Of a stretch of 23,028 nucleotides of DNA, positions 8,141 through 16,340 are shown in pieces; the stretch's first letter is position 1, and every line of letters begins with the position of its first letter. A model generated the notes under the pieces. That model worked only from the letters and a program-made list of their open reading frames with translations, did no database searches and was not told the origin of the DNA. Position numbers and translations under genes: made by a program. The stretch is from Ignavibacteria bacterium (GTDB lineage Bacteria > Bacteroidota > Ignavibacteria > UBA10030 > SZUA-254). The stretch covers positions 1-23,028 of the forward strand of contig VBOC01000007.1 in assembly GCA_005877655.1 (NCBI GenBank), read 5' to 3'.

Positions 8141-9186
8141 TCGATCTTCACCGACCAGGCGTCGATCCCCCCGATGAGGTTCTTAACATTCCTGAACCCC
8201 TTCTCGTAAAGAAACGAGACGGCTTTCCGGCTCCGGCCGCCGTGGTGGCAGTGGACTACTATTTCCGCTTCCGCGTTCAGCTCGCCGTACCGTTTCGAAA
8301 GCTCGCCGAGGGGTATGAGTTGTCCTCCCATGTTGGCAAGACGGTATTCAAAATCCTCGCGCACGTCCAGCAGGAACGGCTTTTCACCCCGGTCCATTTT
8401 TTCTTTGAGCTTCTCCGGCGAAATCTCCAATGAGTTCATGTCGTATGTCTTCCCGATCGGCGGCTCTTTCAGAAACCCCAGGTTATACTGCCGAACCTTT
8501 TGGAAAAGAGGAGGTTGGACGGGGAGATCAGCGGTCACGAGATCGACGAACTCCTTTTTGGACTTGGCCCTCAGTGAGTCGTTGAACCGTCGCTCATAGC
8601 CCATCGTCGAACTGGGCTTCGGGCTCATCGACTTCCCGCAGGAGGAGCCGGCAAAATGCGCCGGATAGATCTCGACGCCGTCGCCCAGGGGCAGCAACTT
8701 CCCCCAGATGCTGTCGTAAAGAAGTCCCGCGTCGCCGTCGAGATCGGGGCGCCCCGTATCCCCGACGAAGAGCGTGTCCCCGGTGAGCGCGTGCCACGGC
8801 TCCCTGCCGCGCGCGGTGTCGCTGACGAGAAGGGTGATGCTGTCGGGGGTATGGCCGGGCGTGTGGAGGACTTTAAAAAGAACATTGCCGAGGCGGATAT
8901 CCTCGCCGTCCTTCACACGCCTGACCGGAAACGCCGCGCTTACCGATTCATGAAAATATACCGAGGCGCCGGTAGCAGCCGCGAGCCGCTGCGCACCCGA
9001 GAGATGATCTGCCTGCGAGTGGGTCTCGATGATGTGGGTGATGCGCATTCCATGATCTGCGGCGTATGCAACATAGGGCTCAATGTCATGCTGGGAATCG
9101 ATAACGGCGCACACCTGCATGCGGCTGCAGCCGACAATATAAGAAAGACACCCGCCCTCCTCGTGACGAAACTGCTGAAAGATCAC
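8119..9186 (-). CDS. Persulfide dioxygenase (ETHE1-like MBL fold) fused to a rhodanese domain
   Basis: Predicted to oxidise glutathione or other low-molecular-weight persulfide to sulfite and to move sulfane sulfur through its rhodanese domain. In 355 residues, the metallo-beta-lactamase domain (1-240) carries ETH56-S-Q58-A-D60-H61, TPGH112, TGD136 and PAH176. These include equivalents of the two histidines and one aspartate that hold the single iron in ETHE1. The second histidine of the usual HxHxDH motif is Gln58. The C-terminal rhodanese domain (about 258-355) has an intact active loop with C313 in HCHHGGRS. Start GTG 9186 overlaps the stop of the 73-aa gene (GTGA). Fusions of this type occur in bacterial sulfide detoxification loci. 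Confidence 0.9.
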   Translation of the reverse strand: MIFQQFRHEEGGCLSYIVGCSRMQVCAVIDSQHDIEPYVAYAADHGMRITHIIETHSQADHLSGAQRLAAATGASVYFHESVSAAFPVRRVKDGEDIRLGNVLFKVLHTPGHTPDSITLLVSDTARGREPWHALTGDTLFVGDTGRPDLDGDAGLLYDSIWGKLLPLGDGVEIYPAHFAGSSCGKSMSPKPSSTMGYERRFNDSLRAKSKKEFVDLVTADLPVQPPLFQKVRQYNLGFLKEPPIGKTYDMNSLEISPEKLKEKMDRGEKPFLLDVREDFEYRLANMGGQLIPLGELSKRYGELNAEAEIVVHCHHGGRSRKAVSFLYEKGFRNVKNLIGGIDAWSVKIDPKVPRY

Positions 9187-9404
9187 CGGTTGCCGTGTCT
9201 TGCCTTCAGCCGCTCCAGTGCGCGTGCCAGTGCCGCGAGCTCCGCCTCCTCGCGAGTCAGTCCTTCGGTGCGGGCGATCGTAGCTCCGGGATCGATGTTA
9301 TCAATATGGCAGTGGTAGGAATCTCCGATCTTATAGGATGTCACGTTCACCTGAAGACCCGCCAGCTCCTGTTTTACAACGCGATAATCATCTGCGCGCA
9401 TCAT
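9183..9404 (-). CDS. 73-aa protein of unknown function inside the sulfur operon
   Basis: Not recognised. It begins MMRADDYRVVKQELAGLQ and ends with a charged helix TREEAELAALARALERLKAR. The middle, SYKIGDSYHCHIDNIDPGATIAR, looks like beta strands and holds the only cysteine, flanked by two histidines (HCH), a possible metal or sulfur site. The start is set at 9404, two bases after the sulfurtransferase stop, because GGGGAG precedes it; a longer version would overlap that gene heavily. A second ATG follows at once, at 9401. Its stop overlaps the dioxygenase start. The tight packing between two sulfur-transfer genes suggests a shared pathway, but function is open. Confidence 0.8.
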   Translation of the reverse strand: MMRADDYRVVKQELAGLQVNVTSYKIGDSYHCHIDNIDPGATIARTEGLTREEAELAALARALERLKARHGNR

Positions 9405-9406
9405 GG

Positions 9407-10252
9407 TCACGCTCCCCTCTCGACGGGCGCGCCGACCAGGTTTCCCCACTCGGTCCATGAACCGTCGTAGTTTCTGACGTTTGGGTAGCCGAGAAGGTAC
9501 TTCAGCACGAACCACGTATGGCTCGACCGCTCACCGATCCGGCAATAGGCGATGACGCTCTTATCGGACGTAACACCTTTCCCCGCATAGATGGCTTCAA
9601 GCTCTTGCGGCGACTTGAACGTTCCGTCCTCGTTGCAGGCGAGCCCCCACGGAATATTCTTCGCGCCCGGGATGTGGCCGCCCCGCTGGCACGTCTCGGG
9701 AAGACCCGGCGGCGCGAGCAGCGTTCCTGAATACTCATCGCCGGACCGTACGTCTACAAGCGCCGTCTGAGGCGATTTCATTTCATCCTCGACCTGGCGG
9801 CGGAACGCGCGGAACATCTGATCATACTTCAGAACTTTATACCCCGACTTCGTTCGGGCAGGCAACTCCCTGGTAACCTCTCTGCCTTCTGCGAGCCACC
9901 GCTTGCGCCCGCCGTTCATGATGCGGACATCTTTGTGCGAATACATTTTAAGCTGCCAGAACGCCCACGCCGCAAACCAGTTGTTGTTATCGCCGTAGAG
10001 AATGAGGGTGGTGGTATTCCCGATTCCGCTGTTGCTCATCAGGCGTTCGAGATCCGATTGGCTGATGATGTCGCGCCGGACTACATCGCACAATTGGGTC
10101 TGCCAATTCCATCCCACCGCGCCGGGGATATGCCCCTCGCTATAGGCGGATGTGTCGACGTCGACCTCCGCGATCACAACATTGGGATCGCTTCGATGCA
10201 AGTCAACCCACTCGGTGGAAACGAGGACTTCAGGATTGGAATATGATTGCAT
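9407..10252 (-). CDS. Thiosulfate / 3-mercaptopyruvate sulfurtransferase (tandem rhodanese)
   Basis: Moves sulfane sulfur from thiosulfate or mercaptopyruvate to an acceptor. In 281 residues there are two rhodanese domains. The first (to about 135) is inactive-type, with EGHIPGAVGWNW and no active-site Cys loop. The second carries HIPGAKNIPW and the catalytic loop C237-RIGERSSHTWF, the version typical of actinobacterial CysA/SseA-like sulfurtransferases. No signal peptide is seen. Start ATG 10252 is chosen over an in-frame TTG at 10273 because a near-perfect AAAGGAGGT lies seven bases upstream. It is the first gene of the operon with the 73-aa protein and the persulfide dioxygenase, and transcription probably begins in the AT-rich gap. 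Confidence 0.93.
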   Translation of the reverse strand: MQSYSNPEVLVSTEWVDLHRSDPNVVIAEVDVDTSAYSEGHIPGAVGWNWQTQLCDVVRRDIISQSDLERLMSNSGIGNTTTLILYGDNNNWFAAWAFWQLKMYSHKDVRIMNGGRKRWLAEGREVTRELPARTKSGYKVLKYDQMFRAFRRQVEDEMKSPQTALVDVRSGDEYSGTLLAPPGLPETCQRGGHIPGAKNIPWGLACNEDGTFKSPQELEAIYAGKGVTSDKSVIAYCRIGERSSHTWFVLKYLLGYPNVRNYDGSWTEWGNLVGAPVERGA

Positions 10253-10259
10253 CACTTCG

Positions 10260-10268
10260 ACCTCCTTT
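10260..10268 (-). promoter_or_regulatory. Strong ribosome binding site of the sulfurtransferase gene
   Basis: AAAGGAGGT on the minus strand, seven bases before ATG 10252. It fixes the start and rules out the in-frame TTG at 10273, which lies upstream of it. Confidence 0.75.
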
Positions 10269-10334
10269 CTCAAAATGATGAATGGTGGTTTGCCGGGTTT
10301 TTGGGGTCCCTGCTCCGGATGCTCCCCGTCGCCC

Positions 10335-10412
10335 GGTCACAACTAAATAATTAAATAACTTGTTCTGATAAATGCAATAGAATCGCAAGCATTTTTTTCT
10401 TATATTCAGCCT
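10335..10412. promoter_or_regulatory. AT-rich divergent promoter region
   Basis: A clear AT-rich island in otherwise GC-rich DNA, between two genes that point away from each other. For the plus-strand TPR gene, TATATT at 10401-10406 lies only six bases before the GTG start. For the minus-strand sulfur operon, TTGCAT, 17 bases, then TTAATT can be read as weak -35 and -10 boxes. These box assignments are guesses by eye; the island itself is plain. Confidence 0.45.
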
Positions 10413-12281
10413 GTGAGAAGACTTTTCCTCATCCTCCTCGCAATTACCCCATTGTGGACGGCGCAGACACTCTCCCAGGGCAGGACCGCCGATATCAAGC
10501 AACGCCTGGCGGAGAGCTATGAGCGCAGCGGAGACCTGGAGACGGCTGTACAACTCTATCAGGAGGTCTACGCCCGGGACTCCTCCAACCTGCTGATCTT
10601 CGAGGCCTTAAGGCGCGATTACCTCCAGCTCAAATTGCACGACAAGGCGGTCGCGCTCTTCGAGGGGTACCTGGCGAGGAATCCGAAGGACATCAATATG
10701 CTCTCCCAGCTTGCCGCCGTCTACGTCCTGAAATCCGAGGAGACGAAGGCAAACGAAATCTGGGAGCGCGCGATTGCGGTCGATCCGAGCCATGAGGTAA
10801 CCTACAGATTCGTGGGCAGCGCGATGCTCCAAAGCAGGCAGTTCGATCGCGCCATCAATATTTACCAGCGGGGGCGCACCGCATGCGGAGACCCGAAGCT
10901 TTTCACAGGCGATATCGCCTACCTGTTTTCCGTCATGCTGAAGTACCCCGAGGCGACCCGAGAGTATCTTAATCTCATTCGACAAAATCCCCCGCAATTG
11001 GCCTACGCGGAATCGCGCATCTCAAGCTACACGGGGCGCGCCGAGGGACTGAGCGCCGCGACGCTCGTCGTCGAACAAGCGGTCAAGAGTGAACCCGAGA
11101 ACCTGCCGTTCCAGCAGTTGCGCTCGTGGCTGTACATGGAGGGAAAGCATTACGATCGGGCATTCGAGGTGTGCAAGATCATCGACGAGAAAACCAAGGC
11201 GCAGGGGCACGAGCTTTTTAATTTCGCAATGCGCGCACTCAATGAGAGAGCATACGGCGCGGCCGCAGCGGCATTTACCGTTATCGAAAAAAAATATCCC
11301 GCGTTCGATCAGATGTCGCAATTGAAATTCGGGCACGCGCGAACGCTTGAGGAAATCGACGCCGAAGGAGATACAACAAAATTTTCCGGGAGCCAAGCCC
11401 GGACGGAGGGCCACCCCGAAAGCCCTGCGAAACCGCTGTACGGCTCTGCTATTTCCGCTTACGAGCGGGTCATTGCAGAGTTCCCAAAAACCGAAATCGC
11501 CGCACGCTCGATGCTCCGCATCGCGACTCTCAAACAGGAGAGACTGTTCGATCTCGACGGATCGAGAGCCGCACTTGAGAATATTACTCGGACCTACGGC
11601 ATGATTCCCGCGGTCGCCGAGGAAGCGACTCTCCGGCTCGGCGACGTTTATTTGTGGGCCGGCGACATGGAGAAAGCCGCGGCGCAGTATAAACTGCTGG
11701 CGGGCCGCGCCGTGCTCGTCAACCAGCTCCAGGAGACGGCGGCCTTGCACCTGGCGGAGCTCGACTATTTCCAGAAAAGATTTCAGGACGCCCTGACCAA
11801 GCTCAAATCGCTGACGCGAAACGCTTCATCCGACGTCACGAATGATGCCCTGTCATTACAGATTTTTATCCAGGAGAATATTCAACCCAGCGATGCCGCC
11901 CTCAAGGAATACGCTCAGGCCGACCTCATGAGGCGCCGGCAAAAGCTTCCGGACGCACTTGCCGCGTTTCAGTCGATTGTTCAAACCTACCCCAAGTCGG
12001 ACATCGTCGACGACGCTCTCCTGTCCGCCGGCGACTTGCTGAGCCGGCTGGATCGGTCCGCCGAGGCGCTTGCGGCCTATGAACGGTTGTTGAAAGACTT
12101 CCCCGAAAGCATACTCCTGGACCGCGCTTTAATGAAAGTGGGGGAGGTGTACATGAAGGGGATGAAGGATTCCGTAAAGGCGATCGCCGCGTATCAGAAA
12201 CTCCTGGAACAATATCCCAATTCGATTTACGCCGCGGAAGCCCGGAAGAGAATCCGGGAATTGAGGGGAGACAACATATGA
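10413..12281 (+). CDS. Secreted multi-TPR protein
   Basis: A 622-residue protein with an N-terminal signal peptide (MRRLFLILLAITPLWTAQ) followed by many TPR units. Early units cover about 28-180 (SYERSGDLETAVQLYQEVY, HDKAVALFEGYLARNP, FDRAINIYQRG). A less regular middle follows, and BamD/CpoB-like TPRs fill about 400-620 (LPDALAAFQSIVQTYPKSD, SAEALAAYERLLKDFPES, VKAIAAYQKLLEQYPNS). It probably works in the periplasm as a scaffold or assembly factor. The start is GTG 10413; no other start keeps the signal peptide, and no Shine-Dalgarno sequence precedes it. Its stop overlaps the next gene (ATGA), so the two products are likely made together. Confidence 0.88.
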   Translation: MRRLFLILLAITPLWTAQTLSQGRTADIKQRLAESYERSGDLETAVQLYQEVYARDSSNLLIFEALRRDYLQLKLHDKAVALFEGYLARNPKDINMLSQLAAVYVLKSEETKANEIWERAIAVDPSHEVTYRFVGSAMLQSRQFDRAINIYQRGRTACGDPKLFTGDIAYLFSVMLKYPEATREYLNLIRQNPPQLAYAESRISSYTGRAEGLSAATLVVEQAVKSEPENLPFQQLRSWLYMEGKHYDRAFEVCKIIDEKTKAQGHELFNFAMRALNERAYGAAAAAFTVIEKKYPAFDQMSQLKFGHARTLEEIDAEGDTTKFSGSQARTEGHPESPAKPLYGSAISAYERVIAEFPKTEIAARSMLRIATLKQERLFDLDGSRAALENITRTYGMIPAVAEEATLRLGDVYLWAGDMEKAAAQYKLLAGRAVLVNQLQETAALHLAELDYFQKRFQDALTKLKSLTRNASSDVTNDALSLQIFIQENIQPSDAALKEYAQADLMRRRQKLPDALAAFQSIVQTYPKSDIVDDALLSAGDLLSRLDRSAEALAAYERLLKDFPESILLDRALMKVGEVYMKGMKDSVKAIAAYQKLLEQYPNSIYAAEARKRIRELRGDNI

Positions 12282-13543
12282 TCGGCAAACTCCTTTTCGC
12301 GCTCCTCCTCTCCTTTTCGAGTATCGTCAATGCTCAGAAGATTCTCATCCCGATGGACTTGAAGCAGACCGACGATCTGAAAGCGTACGGCATCGCCTAC
12401 TGGGCGCTGACCAAGAATATCGAAGTCGACTGGCTCCTGAATTACCGGGGCGGCTCTTTCATGCTCGACGGGGCAGAGGCGGTCGCCGCAGAGTGCAGGA
12501 TCCGGGGTGTGCTGTTTGAGGAGCTCTCCGGCGTTCAGGCAAGTCAGATTTACGCCGAAGTTCAGGCTGAAAACAACAACATGGATGCGGTCCGGCTGGA
12601 GAAGGCGCCGAAGATCGCGGTGTATGTTCCGCCAAACTTCCTCCCCTGGGACGATGCCGTTACTCTCGTGATGGAATACGCTGAAATCCCGTACGAGAAG
12701 GTGTGGGACGTGGAAGTCCTGCAGGACAAGCTTCCGAAATACGATTGGCTGCACCTCCATCACGAAGACTTCACGGGACAGTACGGAAAGTTCTATGCCT
12801 CGTACTCGACCGCGCCATGGTACGTCGAGCAGCAGGTCATGTACGAGAAAAAAGCAAAGGAGCTGGGTTACCGGAAGGTTTCAGATGTCAAGAAAACCGT
12901 CGCCCGCAAGATCAAGGAATATATCGCCGCCGGCGGATTCATGTTTGCGATGTGCTCGGCGACCGACACGTACGATATTGCGCTGGCCGCGGAGAATACC
13001 GATATTTGCGACGCCATGTACGACGGAGATCCGCCGGATGCCGACGCACAGAAAAAGCTGGATTATTCGAAGTGTCTTGCTTTCGATAATATCAAGCTAG
13101 AGATGAATCCTCTGCGTTATGAATATTCCGACATCGACATACCGCCGAGCGACATGGTGGCAACGCTGAACCCCGAAACCGATTACTTCACACTCTTTGA
13201 ATTCTCGGCCAAGTACGATCCCGTTCCCACGATGCTCACGCAAAATCACGCGAATATCATCAAGGGATTTCTCGGACAGACGACGAACTTTAAGAAGAGC
13301 TTGATCAAGAAGAACGTTACAATCCTCGCCGAAAAGGAAGGAACCGAGGAGGTACGCTACATTCACGGCAACTACGGACGGGGGACGTTTACCTTCTACG
13401 GAGGGCACGACCCCGAAGATTATCAGCATGCAGTCGGGGATCCGCCGACCGATTTGAGCCTGCACAAGAAATCGCCGGGATACAGGCTGATCCTCAACAA
13501 CATCCTCTTCCCTGCCGCGAAGAAGAAGCAGCAAAAAACCTAG
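12278..13543 (+). CDS. Secreted class I amidotransferase-like protein (often labelled asparagine synthetase B)
   Basis: A 421-residue protein with a signal peptide (about 1-19, cut near NAQ), then KILIPMDLKQTDDLKAYG. From memory, relatives in Bacteroidota and Ignavibacteria are annotated as asparagine synthetase B. I see no N-terminal catalytic cysteine and no ATP-binding SGGLDS-type loop of true AsnB. Instead GGFMFAMC226SATD looks like the nucleophile elbow of a class I glutamine amidotransferase or ThuA-like fold, and the end YGRGTFTFYGGHDPEDYQH matches the closing part of such folds. It is coupled to the TPR gene by ATGA. A periplasmic role is inferred; substrate is unknown. Confidence 0.82.
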   Translation: MIGKLLFALLLSFSSIVNAQKILIPMDLKQTDDLKAYGIAYWALTKNIEVDWLLNYRGGSFMLDGAEAVAAECRIRGVLFEELSGVQASQIYAEVQAENNNMDAVRLEKAPKIAVYVPPNFLPWDDAVTLVMEYAEIPYEKVWDVEVLQDKLPKYDWLHLHHEDFTGQYGKFYASYSTAPWYVEQQVMYEKKAKELGYRKVSDVKKTVARKIKEYIAAGGFMFAMCSATDTYDIALAAENTDICDAMYDGDPPDADAQKKLDYSKCLAFDNIKLEMNPLRYEYSDIDIPPSDMVATLNPETDYFTLFEFSAKYDPVPTMLTQNHANIIKGFLGQTTNFKKSLIKKNVTILAEKEGTEEVRYIHGNYGRGTFTFYGGHDPEDYQHAVGDPPTDLSLHKKSPGYRLILNNILFPAAKKKQQKT

Positions 13544-13613
13544 AACCCGATTGTCTCGCTTGGCTCCGCAATCATGCGCGGGGCTGGAATTCCCATTTCT
13601 CATTCGTCGTCCC

Positions 13614-14280
13614 ATGCGGCTGGCTATCATTTCAGACATCCATTCAAATCTTGAGGCTCTCGAGAGATCGCTTGAGGTCGTCGCGGAGCAGAAGGTTGAC
13701 AAGGAATCCCAACGAGTGCATCGAGCTTGTCCGCGCCGCAACGCCGCACATATTGCTGGGGAATCATGACGAGGCCGCCCTCGATCTTTCGAAAACGGAA
13801 TACTTCAACCCGTTCGCGAGAGTCGCCGCAGAGTGGACGAACAAGGAGCTCACAAAGGCAAACGCCGAGTTCGTTCAACAGCTGCCCTATACGCTTGAAC
13901 TGGACGGCCTCCTGTTTGTCCATTCCTCCCCGTTTGAACCGGATGCCTGGCACTACGTGCTCTCCGTCGCCGACGCACAGTTCAATTTCGAGTATTTTAC
14001 GCAGGCGACCTGCTTCATCGGCCATTCGCATGTGCCCCATGTATTCTGCGACGACGGTTACACTCGGGAGTTTGCTGCAGGAAAGAAGTTTCTTATCAAC
14101 GTGGGGAGCGTCGGCCAGCCCCGCGACAATGACTGGCGTCTCAGCCTGGGGATCATCGACACCGGCCGTTGGAGCTACGACAACATCAGGTCAGAGTATG
14201 ACGTGGAGAAAGCTGCGCAGAAAATTCGCAAGGCCGGTTTGCCGAAGGCTCTTGCGGATCGCCTCCTCATGGGCCGGTAG
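13614..14280 (+). pseudogene. Calcineurin-like metallophosphoesterase broken by a short deletion and frameshift
   Basis: The N-terminus MRLAIISDIHSNLEALERSL (from ATG 13614) is the classic start of a COG0639-type phosphoesterase, with D8-x-H10. At about 13701-13707 the text jumps: the first frame reads VDK and then loses homology, while the frame one base over resumes with NPNECIELVRAA, LLGNHDE, FVHSSP, GHSHVPHVF and NVGSVGQPRD. The segment expected between them, holding the metal-binding GDxxGYG motif, is missing (about a dozen residues, not a multiple of three bases). The rest is intact to 14280. If the deletion is real the enzyme is dead; the shorter frame from 13651 alone lacks the DxH motif. 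Sequencing or assembly error is equally possible. Confidence 0.8.
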
Positions 14281-14329
14281 CCCGCTTCGTTCAATCACCG
14301 CCCGCTCTCTGGCAGCTCGATTTTCTGCT

Positions 14330-14357
14330 TCACCGCTGTGCCCCCCTCAGTCGGTGA
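14330..14357. terminator. Possible hairpin between convergent genes
   Basis: TCACCGCTG, a nine-base loop, then CAG-T-CGGTGA: a nine-pair stem with one bulge, lying between two genes that converge. There is no T-run on either side, so terminator function is doubtful. Confidence 0.3.
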
Positions 14358-14387
14358 GTAACACCCTCCCATGCCGTAGATATTCTT

Positions 14388-15095
14388 CTACCGTTCGCCC
14401 TTGAGCAATTCGAGTCTTTTTGTAACCGCCGTGCGCTGCTCATCCGTGAGCTGCGCCTTGCCGAGCTGAATATATTCTTCCATCGCCTCCCCTTTGAGCC
14501 TCAGCGCCTCAAGCGCTTTCGCCACCATCAGCCGGTCATTGATCCGGCTGGAGAGGTCCGGATACAGGCGAAAGAGTTCCTTGGCCTTCAGGATGCCGGT
14601 CTCGTAGAAACCGTTGCCGAAGAGAACCTCGGTACCTTTCATCCGCATTGTTCCCATTTCAGGATCGACCGCCCCTGCCGCCGCGTGCTGATCCATATTT
14701 GAGCCGTGGATTGTCGTGGTTCGCGGGATCGACAGCTCATCATCGCCGCTTTTATCCGGAACCGACCGTATGCGCTCCATCGCGAGTTTAAGCAGCAGCT
14801 CCTCTTTCGTCAGAGTGCGGAGATCCGCCATGTCGATGATCGCCTGCTCGGGCATGATCACCGCGGTCTTGTCGTCGATGAGGACCGTCGCAGAGGATTT
14901 CCGGCCGGATTTCATCGAGTCATCGGGTTTCAGGAGATCGCCCGGCGACACGCTCACCCATTGTTCCTGAACGTTGTGACGGACGTAGACGCTCCCTTTT
15001 ACCGCGGTCACCTTGATGTCGGCCCGCAGAATCGTTCCCGCTGTGAGAAACGCGAGGGTGCAGCAGACCGCTGGTGTCAATCCCTTTTCGTTCAT
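14388..15095 (-). CDS. Secreted FecR-domain-like protein
   Basis: A 235-residue exported protein. The signal peptide is MNEKGLTPAVCCTLAFLTAG (1 to about 25). Residues about 27-92 fit the FecR fold pattern: VTAVKGSVYVRH, then W-x-SVSPGDLLKPDDSMKSG, then SSATVLIDDKTAVIMPEQA. The C-terminal half, from about 150, is helical and TPR-like (GFYETGILKAKELFRLYPD). The start at 15095 is chosen over an upstream in-frame ATG (15137) because GGGGGT lies seven bases before it and the signal peptide then begins correctly. FecR-like domains occur in anti-sigma and envelope-sensing proteins; which applies here is unknown. It ends the minus-strand envelope block. Confidence 0.8.
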   Translation of the reverse strand: MNEKGLTPAVCCTLAFLTAGTILRADIKVTAVKGSVYVRHNVQEQWVSVSPGDLLKPDDSMKSGRKSSATVLIDDKTAVIMPEQAIIDMADLRTLTKEELLLKLAMERIRSVPDKSGDDELSIPRTTTIHGSNMDQHAAAGAVDPEMGTMRMKGTEVLFGNGFYETGILKAKELFRLYPDLSSRINDRLMVAKALEALRLKGEAMEEYIQLGKAQLTDEQRTAVTKRLELLKGER

Positions 15096-15174
15096 GATGT
15101 GTACCCCCTTTTTTTGCGGCTGTTTTTCATTGTTCATTTATTCTCCGTGCACCGAAGACTTCACGTCTGTTCTG

Positions 15175-16311
15175 TTAATTGACCGTTCCCAGGTCCACAA
15201 CGTGGACCCATCCCTTGATCAATCCGAGTTTCACTTCGACGTCGTTATAGTACTCCTGAGCTCCGGCTTTCCATGCCTCTTCGAATCCCTTCGTGATTGC
15301 GGTCGATTCGACGGGAACCCAGACCGACTCGACGCCCCGATCGTTGCCCCGGATGACATACCGCTTCGGATTGTCGCTCAGGAGGGAGGCATCGCCCGGA
15401 CTGATGCCGGTGTCGAACATGAGGTACACATGAGCATCCTCCGTGTGATCCGGCGGAACAACGTCGATGAACGCGGTCGAGAGTCCCATGCTCGCAAGAA
15501 GGGCGGAATAGCAAACGCTCATGTCGTCGCAGTCGCCGCCCCGCAGGCGCAGCGTCTCCCCGGGGTATTGAACAAAGTCCTCGCTCTTCTTCGGGTCGTT
15601 CACGTAGAGAAGCTGCACGGCAAATTCGTTGAAGATGACCCTCGCCCTGGCGAAATTTGAAAGCACGGCCGGCACCGTATCCAGGAGTACCTTGTAGTGG
15701 TTCAGATAGGTCCGCGTAAACCGGATCACTTCCGAGTCGTCGGGGGTGACAAAATACCTCAGCAGATTCATGTCTCCGTTCCAATCGTTTCTCCCGTGAA
15801 TCAACATGCGGCTCTGGCGCCGGTCGTCGGAATCCGCTTCATCCGCCCTCGCGGCCACGGTCAGTTCGGCGTTGCGGATCGAGAGTGTACGGACCGACCG
15901 GATCGAGTCGCTGAACACCGCGCAGATAGGAATTCCGAGCGTATCTCCGGCCTGGATCTCATACGGTTTGGTCTCCGTGGGAGAGTCCATGAGGTTATCG
16001 ACAAAAAAACTGAGCTTCACCTCAATCTTTTTTTTCGCTGCGTTCCGCACAAGCGCCCTGCCGAGAGGGCGATAGGCGTAGACCGGCTGCAGGGCGGGAA
16101 AAATCTCGCCGTTCAGATCCACCCGCTCAATCTGCGCAAGCGTTGTCCTGATTCCCCCGAGGTTGACCCGCGCGGTCATCGAGAGGCGGTCGCCGGTAAA
16201 TGGGTTATACTCCACGCTGGTGATATCAGACGACTGGAACGTGCTGACGTTTGCGGATCCGCGGCGGTCGGTTTCGGAAAAAAATTTCAGATAGCTCAGA
16301 TCGAGCTTCAC
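15175..16311 (-). CDS. Barrel end plus transglutaminase-like domain, downstream part of a frameshifted gene
   Basis: The frame begins, formally at GTG 16311, inside what looks like a barrel strand (GSYLPVKLDLSYLKFF), so this is probably not a true start. Residues about 30-150 form a beta-rich periplasmic region (VYAYRPLGRALVRN, KIEVKLSFFVDNLMDSPTE). A transglutaminase-like fold follows, with GGDC261DD, H294 in AHVYLMF and E335 in WVPVEST as a plausible catalytic triad. The same frame stays open upstream to about 16470, running past the end of the PorV-like barrel frame, so the two were probably one gene of roughly 650 codons. It may cross-link, cleave or bind envelope proteins; this is inference. 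Confidence 0.8.
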   Translation of the reverse strand: MKLDLSYLKFFSETDRRGSANVSTFQSSDITSVEYNPFTGDRLSMTARVNLGGIRTTLAQIERVDLNGEIFPALQPVYAYRPLGRALVRNAAKKKIEVKLSFFVDNLMDSPTETKPYEIQAGDTLGIPICAVFSDSIRSVRTLSIRNAELTVAARADEADSDDRRQSRMLIHGRNDWNGDMNLLRYFVTPDDSEVIRFTRTYLNHYKVLLDTVPAVLSNFARARVIFNEFAVQLLYVNDPKKSEDFVQYPGETLRLRGGDCDDMSVCYSALLASMGLSTAFIDVVPPDHTEDAHVYLMFDTGISPGDASLLSDNPKRYVIRGNDRGVESVWVPVESTAITKGFEEAWKAGAQEYYNDVEVKLGLIKGWVHVVDLGTVN

Positions 16312-16340
16312 CGGCAGGTACGAGCCGCCGATTCCGAGAA

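Noticed and set aside
9405..9515. Longer N-terminus of the 73-aa protein (110 residues)
   Set aside because: The extra part overlaps the sulfurtransferase gene, is very basic and low in complexity, and a good ribosome site supports the start at 9404.
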